From the NCBI GenBank assembly GCA_027485795.1, contig JAIXQK010000010.1, positions 1 through 34,384 on the forward strand: a stretch of 34,384 bases of DNA, in the 5' to 3' direction. This document shows, piece by piece, positions 1 to 6,696 of the stretch (positions are counted from its first letter, which is position 1; each line of letters opens with the position of its first letter). Below the pieces are notes generated by a model. It worked only from the letters and a program-made list of their open reading frames with translations, was not told where the DNA came from and did not search any database. The translations under genes were made by a program, and so were the position numbers. This DNA comes from Oxalobacteraceae bacterium (lineage in GTDB: Bacteria > Pseudomonadota > Gammaproteobacteria > Burkholderiales > Burkholderiaceae_D).

Positions 1-842
1 GCATTCATCGGTGACAGCGCCGGGCCAAAAGTACGCAAGCCTTCCATGCGGCACTTCATGGTGAAGCCGAAGTCACCAAAGGTTTCGTAGAAACGCACAC
101 CGTGATAGCCCTTTGAGGGCTCGGTCATGCCGGCGAATTTGCCATTACCCCAATTGAATTTACCGGACTCGACAATCACACCACCCATCGTGGTGCCATG
201 TCCACCGAGGAATTTCGTGGCCGAGTGCATCACGATGGCAGCACCCCATTCGAACGGTCGGCACAGATAGGGTGAGGCAAAGGTATTGTCGATGAACAGG
301 GGTAGATCATGCGCGGTAGCGATGTCAGCCACTTTTTCAATATCGAGCACGTTCATCGACGGGTTGCCAATTGTCTCGGCATACAGCAGCTTGGTTTTTG
401 GTTTGATCGCGCGAGCGAAATTGTCAGGGTCGTCGCTATCTACAAAGGTGGTGTTGATACCGAGTTTGCGGAAGTTCACATCGAGCTGCGTGTGCGTGCC
501 ACCGTATAGCGTACGCGCAGCAACAATTTCATCGCCGGCTTCGCATACGTTGAGCATTGCAATCATCTGCGCCGCCATGCCACTGCCGGTTGCCACGGCG
601 GCGCGACCATTCTCCAGCGCCGCAATACGTTCTTCGAGTACCGCTACCGTGGGATTCGACAGCCGCGAATACACATTGCCGAAGGTCTGCAAATTAAACA
701 GACTGGCAGCGTGATCGGCGCTATCAAACACATACGAAGTGGTTTGGTAGATAGGTACTGCACGCGCACCCGTGGCGGCATCGGGCATTTGCCCGGCGTG
801 TAGGCATAGGGTGTCGAAGTCGTAGACGTGATCTTTGGCCAT
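1..842 (-). CDS. metY: O-acetylhomoserine sulfhydrylase (MetY-type), C-terminus cut off by the window edge
   Basis: PLP-dependent enzyme of the Cys/Met metabolism family; it makes homocysteine from O-acetylhomoserine and sulfide in the cytoplasm. About 280 codons are visible from ATG at 842; the remaining C-terminus lies before base 1. Translation starts MAKDHVYDFDTLCLHAGQ and contains the family signatures PIYQTTSYVFDSA, YSRLSNPTV, the substrate and cofactor loop YGGTHTQ, the cofactor Asp in FIDNTFASPYL, and the PLP lysine in HSATKFLGGHG. The length and the LHAGQ start fit MetY better than MetB or MetZ. It lies 11 bases after a CoA-binding gene, and both follow an alkB-like gene on the same strand, so the three are probably co-transcribed. 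Family call is firm; the exact substrate is inferred. Confidence 0.9.
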   Translation of the reverse strand, partial: MAKDHVYDFDTLCLHAGQMPDAATGARAVPIYQTTSYVFDSADHAASLFNLQTFGNVYSRLSNPTVAVLEERIAALENGRAAVATGSGMAAQMIAMLNVCEAGDEIVAARTLYGGTHTQLDVNFRKLGINTTFVDSDDPDNFARAIKPKTKLLYAETIGNPSMNVLDIEKVADIATAHDLPLFIDNTFASPYLCRPFEWGAAIVMHSATKFLGGHGTTMGGVIVESGKFNWGNGKFAGMTEPSKGYHGVRFYETFGDFGFTMKCRMEGLRTFGPALSPMN

Positions 843-853
843 AAAAGAAAATA

Positions 854-1312
854 TTAAACAGGACGGCGAGCGGAGATGACCTTGGTGTTGACACCAAACC
901 AACTCAGGCCACCGAATAGGCGTGCGTACTCGATCTTCACGCAACGATCCATCACGACTTCAAGACCGCCCGCCTCAGCGATGCGCGCGGCTTCTTCATT
1001 GATGACACCCAGCTGAAGCCATAGTACTTTGGCACCGATCGCGACAGCATCTTCTGCGATAGGTACACAATCTTCAGGCTTGCGAAATACATCCACAATA
1101 TCCACCGGCTCGGGAATTGATTTCAGATTGGGATAACACTTCTCGCCGAGAATTTCATCATATTTCGGGTTCACCGGAATGACGCGAAAGCCGTGCTCTT
1201 GCATGTATTTCGCGGCAAAGTAGGACGGACGATACCAATCGGCAGACAAACCGACCACAGCAATGGTGTGATTGCTTTTAAGTATTCGTCGCAGCTCGGC
1301 GATGGTGCTCAC
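854..1312 (-). CDS. CoA-binding domain protein (YccU family)
   Basis: Small cytoplasmic Rossmann-fold protein of 152 residues, the usual size of the stand-alone CoA_binding_2 (YccU) family. Visible features are the N-terminal nucleotide-binding segment TIAVVGLSADWYRPS (residues 16-30), the family stretch GFRVIPVNPKYDEILGEKCY, the VDIVDVFRKPEDC segment, and a C-terminal VMDRCVKIEYARL, all typical of this family. Start is GTG at 1312 with GGAG about seven bases upstream, in the 17-base gap after the alkB-like gene. The true ligand and role are not established for the family; CoA or a related nucleotide is the standing assumption. Its place between a hydroxylase and metY does not point to a specific job. 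Confidence 0.85.
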   Translation of the reverse strand: MSTIAELRRILKSNHTIAVVGLSADWYRPSYFAAKYMQEHGFRVIPVNPKYDEILGEKCYPNLKSIPEPVDIVDVFRKPEDCVPIAEDAVAIGAKVLWLQLGVINEEAARIAEAGGLEVVMDRCVKIEYARLFGGLSWFGVNTKVISARRPV

Positions 1313-1329
1313 TTCGGTTCTCCGGTGAA

Positions 1330-2358
1330 TCAGGCGGGGACGGCGATGGTATTCGGTGTTGGTGCGTTACTCGGCAGTCGCGGCGTCATGATATGCCGGT
1401 ACAGTGGCCAGAAAGCAGAAAGCAGCGACATACCGGCATAGCCGGTGGGCATTTGCGGTGATGTACTTACGCGCCGTAATGCATTGCAGTCGAGCGACGG
1501 CTCAAGATGGTGTGCGGCGTGGCGCGGCAAATTGAACAGCAGCGCATCCGAGATTCGATTGCTGCAGTCCCAGATGTGTTGCGGTCCGATGCGCTCCGGT
1601 TTACCGTCGATGACTTGACGCTGCAGACCCCAATGCTCGACATAGTCAATGGTGGCGACCAGCGTTTGCGCAGTACAAGCGGCGATCAACGCAAATCCAA
1701 GCGCCTCGACACCCGCAATGAGTACCAGCATGAGCGCGAGCAGCAGGCTCACGGTGGTCAGCGCGAGCGCCTCATTGATAGGGCCGGGCTTTTGCCGCGA
1801 CAGCCTGACCGCTTGAATGAATACACCCGCGAAATAGCGCGGCATGAAGCTCCACAGACTTTCATCCTGTCGCGCGCTGGCGGGATCATGCAGCGTCGCA
1901 GCGGCGCGGTGATGACCACGGTTGTGTTCAATAGCGTAGTGTCCGAAGCCGATCCAACACAACAGTGCGCGTGCCAACGACCGATCAATCAGCGGTCGTC
2001 GATGGGCCAGTTCATGCGCCAGTACGATACCAATAGCACCGGCGACATAGCCGCAACTGAATGCCATCAGCCAAAAGCTGCCCGCCGTCATGTGCGGTGC
2101 GTGTAGCGCGAAGCCGATACAAATGATGAACACCGATAGCATGGCGGCCCGCAGGTGCCATGGCTGCCATTGGTAATTCGGTGCGTTGTTTGCTGCGCTA
2201 ACGGCATCTTGACCAAGCGCATGACTGCGGCCGAACAGCCACTCGGCGAGTGGCAGTAACAGCATGGCGATGAGCAGCGTCAGCCAGGGCAGGTCGAGCA
2301 CCCAACCCAGCAGTGGCGACAGCGTAAATCCGAGTGGCAGCAGCAGATGCAGCAACAT
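1330..2358 (-). CDS. AlkB-like integral-membrane di-iron hydroxylase (alkane 1-monooxygenase family)
   Basis: 342-residue polytopic membrane protein. All histidine boxes of the alkane/xylene monooxygenase family are present in order: HELAH at 115-119, EHNRGHH at 144-150, DYVEHWGLQR at 238-247 (the HYG-type motif), and LPRHAAHH at 277-284. These histidines bind the non-haem di-iron centre that hydroxylates alkyl or methyl groups using O2 and electrons from a rubredoxin or ferredoxin. Several hydrophobic helices (about 5-35, 70-112, 198-235) fit the family topology. It is shorter than the classic AlkB of about 400 residues. ATG at 2358 has GAGAGGAG upstream. No rubredoxin gene is visible nearby. 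The substrate cannot be read from sequence: alkane, fatty acid or aromatic methyl group are all possible. Confidence 0.85.
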   Translation of the reverse strand: MLLHLLLPLGFTLSPLLGWVLDLPWLTLLIAMLLLPLAEWLFGRSHALGQDAVSAANNAPNYQWQPWHLRAAMLSVFIICIGFALHAPHMTAGSFWLMAFSCGYVAGAIGIVLAHELAHRRPLIDRSLARALLCWIGFGHYAIEHNRGHHRAAATLHDPASARQDESLWSFMPRYFAGVFIQAVRLSRQKPGPINEALALTTVSLLLALMLVLIAGVEALGFALIAACTAQTLVATIDYVEHWGLQRQVIDGKPERIGPQHIWDCSNRISDALLFNLPRHAAHHLEPSLDCNALRRVSTSPQMPTGYAGMSLLSAFWPLYRHIMTPRLPSNAPTPNTIAVPA

Positions 2359-2577
2359 GAGCGGGTCTCCTCTCGCAGATTGTAGCGGGGTCGGGTGCGC
2401 CGGTCTTATCTAATGTGTTATCGAAAATGTATCTATAGCTAGAATGGCAAGAGCGCTTTTAGCGCGTTGACATCATGACACCCCTATGTTTCAATTCGGA
2501 AACATCGGGGCATTGGACGCCTGTCTGCGCTTTGCGACTTCCGCACCCGCCCCGAACTTCTCCGCGAGAGACTGCGC

Positions 2578-3699
2578 ATGCGCCAGCCGAATCCCATCAT
2601 TGGCAACAGCCCGCCGATGCGAGAGATCCGCAAGCTGATCGATACGATCGCGGATTCCACCGCAACGGTACTCGTCATGGGCGAGTCTGGCACCGGTAAA
2701 GAACTGGTAGCGCAAGCTTTGCACTATCAATCGCCTCGCGCCGACGCGAATTTCGTACCTCTTAATTGTGCTGCCATTCCGCGTGAGCTGATGGAATCGG
2801 AGTTATTTGGCCATCGCAAAGGCGCATTTACCGGTGCACTCGCTGATCGTGTGGGCCGCTTTGAATTGGCGCACGGTGGCACTTTGTTCTTGGATGAGAT
2901 CGGCGATTTATCGCTCGATATGCAAGTCAAGTTGCTGCGCGTGCTGCAAGAAAAAACGGTTGATCCCGTGGGTTCGTCGCGCGCGGTGGAAGTAGATGTG
3001 CGCGTTGTCGCCGCCACCCACCGCGATCTGGAGTCCGAGATTGCGGAGGGTCGATTCCGTGAAGACTTGTACTACCGCCTGAACGTACTGCCACTGCGCA
3101 CGCCACCGCTGCGCGAGCGCGGTGACGACATCGTGATCTTGGCGCGCCATTACGCCGATAAGTTCGCCCATAAATCCCCTGCGATTAGCTTCTCGGCAGA
3201 TTTAATCGATGCCATGAAGAGCTACGACTGGCCGGGCAATGTGCGTGAGCTATCCAACCTGATCCATCGCTTCTCCACCTTGTTCTCAGGGCAGAAGCTG
3301 ACACTCAAATCTATACCGCGCTCGATGTTGCCGAAGGGCTTGCAAAAGCTGCAAGAAGAACGCGCTGGCTTGCCCGATCCGGAACCACAAGAAGAGCACG
3401 CAGCCGATGTGTTGCAGATGTTCGCGATTTCGAATGATGAACCCGCGAATATGCCATCGGCTACACCCGAGCCGGTGCGCAATGATGTTGAAGACATCAT
3501 CATGTTGGCGCAAGGTGGCACGGTGCTGCCACCGGAAGGCGTGTCGCTGAAGGAGCGCATGGCACAAATCGAGCGCGCTTATATCGAGCAGGCGCTCGAT
3601 CGTGCCGATGGCAATGTCTCTAAGACTGCAAGATTATTGAATCTTCAGCGCACCACGCTGATTGAAAAGATCGACAAATACCGATTGCGCTCTGCCTGA
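2578..3699 (+). CDS. fleQ: FleQ/FlrA-type sigma-54-dependent activator without receiver domain
   Basis: Bacterial enhancer-binding protein, probably the activator of the sigma-54 flagellar promoters in this window. The AAA+ domain fills residues about 6-235: Walker A GESGTGKE (35-42), the sigma-54 contact loop GAFTGA (82-87), Walker B TLFLDE (102-107), and FREDLYYRLNV-PLRER. After a linker, a Fis-type helix-turn-helix lies at about 345-370 (GNVSKTARLLNLQRTTLIEK). The C-terminal part (LKERMAQIERAYIEQAL, then RTTLIEK) resembles FleQ more than NtrC. At 373 residues it lacks the roughly 120-residue N-terminal FleQ domain. The frame stays open upstream to 2479 but contains no ATG, GTG or TTG, so ATG 2578 is the best start; its ribosome site (GAGAG) is weak. 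motA follows after 26 bases. It could alternatively be an FlrC/FlgR-like protein. Confidence 0.85.
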   Translation: MRQPNPIIGNSPPMREIRKLIDTIADSTATVLVMGESGTGKELVAQALHYQSPRADANFVPLNCAAIPRELMESELFGHRKGAFTGALADRVGRFELAHGGTLFLDEIGDLSLDMQVKLLRVLQEKTVDPVGSSRAVEVDVRVVAATHRDLESEIAEGRFREDLYYRLNVLPLRTPPLRERGDDIVILARHYADKFAHKSPAISFSADLIDAMKSYDWPGNVRELSNLIHRFSTLFSGQKLTLKSIPRSMLPKGLQKLQEERAGLPDPEPQEEHAADVLQMFAISNDEPANMPSATPEPVRNDVEDIIMLAQGGTVLPPEGVSLKERMAQIERAYIEQALDRADGNVSKTARLLNLQRTTLIEKIDKYRLRSA

Positions 3700-3725
3700 G
3701 CGCACTTCACTGAGGGTTAACCAAG

Positions 3726-4526
3726 ATGGATATCGCCAGTCTGATCGGAGTGCTGGGCGCCTTACTGCTGATCGCTATTTCGACAGGCGGTCGGTTTTTA
3801 CAGTTTTTTGATCTGCCCGCTGTTTTCATCGTGTTTGGTGGCACCTTCCTGGTCGTGCTCTCGAAAAGCACCATGGCCGAATTCAGGGCGGCTTACACCA
3901 CTGCACGTGAGGTGCTGACCACCAAGCCTATGCCACTGACTGAGATGATCGATGAGTTGATCGCAATAGGTCGTGTGGCGCGCTACGACGATCGCTGGAT
4001 GATCACTTTGGAGGATCGCGAATACAAAGATCCCTTCATTGCGAAAGCCGTACGCATGTGGGTGGATGGTATCGACCATGCGCTGCTAAAAGATGCGCTG
4101 CTGCGCGAGATCACCGAGATGAAAATCCGCTACGAGCAGGCGCGTGATTTTTTTGCTTATGCGCAGGAACTCGCGCCCGGCATGGGCATGATCGGTACCT
4201 TAATTGGTTTGGTCATCATGATGGGCGGCGTGAATGACCCACGCACCATCGGGCCCGGTATGGCAGTCGCGCTACTGACCACACTCTACGGGGCGGTGCT
4301 GGCCAACGTGGTGATCGGTCCGCTGGTACAAAAAATCAACGGTCACGGCAAGCGCGTCAAACGCAACTACGAAATGGCCATGGCCGGCGTGCTCTTCATT
4401 CATAAAGGCGGCGACCCGCGCCTGCTGCCAGATCTGCTGCTCGGTCATTTGCCGCATGAAGACTCGGCGCCTATCGCCTTACCTGAGCCGAAGGCAGATC
4501 AAGCGGAAGCGCCTGACAACGCCTAA
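3726..4526 (+). CDS. motA: Flagellar motor stator protein MotA/PomA
   Basis: 266-residue inner-membrane stator subunit. With MotB it forms the ion channel that drives rotor torque. Four hydrophobic segments are visible at about 4-21, 31-47, 152-168 and 178-203, with the large cytoplasmic loop between the second and third. The family signature QELAPGMGMIGTLIGLV with conserved Pro151, and IGPGMAVALLTTLYGAVLAN with Pro177, are intact. The short N-terminus and the MAVALLTTLYG segment resemble PomA/MotC more than enterobacterial MotA, but whether H+ or Na+ is used cannot be decided here. The C-terminal tail (about 245-266) is rich in Pro, Ala and acidic residues. motB begins four bases after the stop, so the pair is translationally linked; fleQ is immediately upstream. 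Confidence 0.93.
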   Translation: MDIASLIGVLGALLLIAISTGGRFLQFFDLPAVFIVFGGTFLVVLSKSTMAEFRAAYTTAREVLTTKPMPLTEMIDELIAIGRVARYDDRWMITLEDREYKDPFIAKAVRMWVDGIDHALLKDALLREITEMKIRYEQARDFFAYAQELAPGMGMIGTLIGLVIMMGGVNDPRTIGPGMAVALLTTLYGAVLANVVIGPLVQKINGHGKRVKRNYEMAMAGVLFIHKGGDPRLLPDLLLGHLPHEDSAPIALPEPKADQAEAPDNA

Positions 4527-4530
4527 GCTA

Positions 4531-5541
4531 ATGAAGCCGCCAAAAAAGGAAGAAGAAGCCGCGCTGATGCCGGTGACGCTGTTTGACAGCATCACCGCAC
4601 AAGACGAGGACCCCGCTGTTCGGCAGGGTGCGCCGCTATGGGTCATCACTTTCGCCGATATGATCACGCTGCTGTTGGCGTTTTTCTTGTTGGTGCTGTC
4701 TTTCTCCGACCTCAACCCTGAACACTTCCGCAATGTCAGTGGCTCACTGCAAAAATCACTCGGTCGTGCCGAGAAAGCACAACCGGTAGAGCCGACTCCT
4801 GCCGAGACACAATTGGTCGCCGGCCCCACCGAAGAGAAGCTGCCAATACCGGAGCAACTCGCTAAAGACCTCGGCAAGCTACAAAAATCCTTGTCGACCG
4901 ATCTGGTCGGTAAAAAAGTTCAGGTCACCACCGAGAATGGCCGCTTGCTGATTCAACTGCCCGCGCGCAGTAATGGCTTGCTGCCGCAGGAAATGATTGA
5001 TCTTTACGCACGCATCGCCGAGGCGCAAGCCCAAGTAGAGACACCGGTCGAGGTGCGCGAGGGCGAGCCGATCGACCGTGCCGCTGAGTTAGCGCGTCAG
5101 ATACGACAGATACGCGAAGTGCTAAAAAAAGAAATCGAGCAAGGCGAGGCACAGGTAGAGCGTGATGGTGAGCGTATCGTGGTTCGCATGGCAGTGCAGG
5201 GTAGCTTTTATCCCGCCAGCGCCGATCTCTCCCCCGAGGCGACACCGATGCTTAAAAAAGTTGGCGAAGCGATCGCCAAGACCGGTGGCCGTATCACCAT
5301 CGAAGGCCACACCGATGCGGTACCGCTCAGTGGGCACGCACGCTATCGCTCGAATTGGGATTTGTCAGGCGCACGTGCTTCATCGGTTGCTGACTATCTC
5401 ACCGCGTATGCAGGTGTAGCGCGTGAACGCGTCGTGGTGCGCGGTATGGCCGATACACGTCCGGTCGCGCCGAATGATACGCGCGAAGGTCGCGCCAAGA
5501 ACCGTCGCATCGAAGTACTCGTCGATGCCTACGGCGGTTGA
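4531..5541 (+). CDS. motB: Flagellar motor stator protein MotB (OmpA-type peptidoglycan anchor)
   Basis: 336-residue stator subunit. A single membrane helix at about 35-59 carries the ion-binding aspartate D43 (FADMITLLLAFFLLVLSFSD). A periplasmic linker with helical, Glu/Gln-rich segments follows, and an OmpA/MotB peptidoglycan-binding domain fills about 225-332: FYPASADLSPEA, ITIEGHTDAVPL, and RAKNRRIEVLV near the end. I chose ATG 4531, four bases after the motA stop; a longer open frame reaches back to 4456 but would overlap motA by 70 bases with low-quality sequence. The linker between the membrane helix and the OmpA domain is long (about 160 residues) compared with short MotB proteins. 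No terminator of quality follows. Confidence 0.93.
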   Translation: MKPPKKEEEAALMPVTLFDSITAQDEDPAVRQGAPLWVITFADMITLLLAFFLLVLSFSDLNPEHFRNVSGSLQKSLGRAEKAQPVEPTPAETQLVAGPTEEKLPIPEQLAKDLGKLQKSLSTDLVGKKVQVTTENGRLLIQLPARSNGLLPQEMIDLYARIAEAQAQVETPVEVREGEPIDRAAELARQIRQIREVLKKEIEQGEAQVERDGERIVVRMAVQGSFYPASADLSPEATPMLKKVGEAIAKTGGRITIEGHTDAVPLSGHARYRSNWDLSGARASSVADYLTAYAGVARERVVVRGMADTRPVAPNDTREGRAKNRRIEVLVDAYGG

Positions 5542-5583
5542 GGTTTTTCTGCTGTAGCTTTTTAGCGCAAGCAGTCACTTATT

Positions 5584-5631
5584 GGATTCATGAATGGATT
5601 CGTGAATGGATTCGTGAATGGATTCGTGAAT
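5584..5631. repeat. Four tandem 12-bp repeats GGATTC(A/G)TGAAT
   Basis: Four head-to-tail copies of a 12-base unit lie between convergent motB and the methyltransferase-like gene. The first unit has A at the seventh base (GGATTCATGAAT, whose core ATTCATGAAT is a perfect palindrome); the other three read GGATTCGTGAAT and are identical. No gene overlaps it. The perfect copies indicate recent slippage or conserved spaced binding sites; function unknown. Confidence 0.9.
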
Positions 5632-5692
5632 CCGTTTTAAGCCCAATCCAAGCGGGATGTCAGCCGTTCGGCGAGCTGAAGGGAGGGCGAAA

Positions 5693-5716
5693 TCAGCCGA
5701 CTGAGTAGTCGGCTGA
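5693..5716 (-). terminator. 10-bp hairpin in the motB / methyltransferase convergent gap
   Basis: Perfect 10-bp inverted repeat TCAGCCGACT / AGTCGGCTGA with a GAGT loop, 15 bases beyond the stop of the minus-strand methyltransferase-like gene. On the minus strand only three T residues follow the stem, so it is a weak intrinsic terminator at best; it may act for both converging transcripts. Confidence 0.45.
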
Positions 5717-5730
5717 ATAGTCCGCTGAGT

Positions 5731-6570
5731 TTATTGCTTGACGAACTTCAGCGTCATGCGGTCGGACTCGCCGATGGCTAAATACTTCGCCTTATCTTTT
5801 TCAGCCACGCCGCGCAAATTGGGTGGCAGATTCCAAACGCCTCCGGGATGATCGGTTGTGTCTTTCGGGTTGTAGTTAATGTCTGACGAGGCGACTAATT
5901 TAAAACCAGCGCGTGTCGCAGTTTCAATCACATACGCCTCAGTCATGTAACCCGAATCAATTTGCCGCTGAAATGAAGTACCTGGTCGCGCGCGATGCTC
6001 CACCACGCCGAGCACGCCCCCTTTTTTCAAAGCTGTATGAAACGCCTGGAACATGGCGTCTGCGGTTCCTGCCTTCGACCAGTTGTGCACATTACGGAAG
6101 GTGAGCACCATGTCAGCGCTGCCTGCAGTGCCGAACACGGGTTTTTGCAAATCAAAATTTGCGATAGCTGCTCCACCGTATAGCTTAGGATCAGCCGCCA
6201 CCATGGCCTTGTAAGCTGCATCGCGGCGCTTCATTGGTTCGGGGGTATCTGCAGCCAATGCCGGCGGGGATGCGAGGAATTTTCCTTGTCGTTTCAGGAT
6301 GGGTGCCAGGATCTCGGTATACCAACCGCTTGCAGGCGATATTTCAACCACTGTCATATTCTCGCGCAGCCCAAAAAACAGCAAAGTCTCTTTTGGATGC
6401 CGATAACGGTCGCGCGCACGATTTTCTTCCGAGCGATGCGGCGCATCGATCACTTCATCCAGCAGGTCAGCGATGTACTCGTTACTAGCGTATGCAGAGG
6501 CCGTTAGGGTCAGTGTGAGCGCGCCTACTACGCAAAGCATCTGGCGGCGGGTTGGCATTGAGATTGACAT
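5731..6570 (-). CDS. Exported SAM-methyltransferase-like protein (COG4798 type)
   Basis: 279 residues with a cleavable N-terminal signal: TRRQMLCVVGALTLTLTASAYA (residues 7-28), starting with two arginines that could suit either Sec or Tat export. The mature part has a class I methyltransferase fold signature: VVEISPASGWYTEILAPIL (motif I), then MVLTFRNVHNW, and ALKKGGVLGVVEHRA (the post-III strand). This is the pattern of the predicted methyltransferase group COG4798, usually periplasmic and of unknown substrate. ATG 6570 has AGGA upstream. It stands alone between motB and the metalloprotease gene, and nothing in the sequence links it to motility. Whether SAM is available outside the cytoplasm is an open problem for the family. 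Confidence 0.8.
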   Translation of the reverse strand: MSISMPTRRQMLCVVGALTLTLTASAYASNEYIADLLDEVIDAPHRSEENRARDRYRHPKETLLFFGLRENMTVVEISPASGWYTEILAPILKRQGKFLASPPALAADTPEPMKRRDAAYKAMVAADPKLYGGAAIANFDLQKPVFGTAGSADMVLTFRNVHNWSKAGTADAMFQAFHTALKKGGVLGVVEHRARPGTSFQRQIDSGYMTEAYVIETATRAGFKLVASSDINYNPKDTTDHPGGVWNLPPNLRGVAEKDKAKYLAIGESDRMTLKFVKQ

Positions 6571-6696
6571 GAGGGGATTCCTGAATAGATGCCTGGGCTG
6601 ATGATAACTCAGGGAGAGAGATGCACACGAGTGGTGTGGTGATGATGACTGAAACCAGTCAAGGCTACCACCGAGACACAGCCGACTTTACTGGAT

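Noticed and set aside
2440-2490. Possible sigma-54 (TGGCAAGAGC) and sigma-70 (TTGACA at 2467) promoter before the FleQ-like gene, and a 5-bp hairpin GCGCT/AGCGC at 2453-2465
   Set aside because: The sigma-54 spacing is wrong (no GC after GG-N10), TTGACA has no good -10 at 16-18 bases, and the hairpin is too short and lacks a T tract.
4456-4530. Longer MotB start at 4456
   Set aside because: It would add 25 low-quality residues overlapping motA; the ATG at 4531, just after the motA stop, gives a normal MotB N-terminus.
5584-5631. CRISPR array or plasmid-type iterons
   Set aside because: Units are 12 bp without spacers, and there is no rep gene or cas gene in the window.
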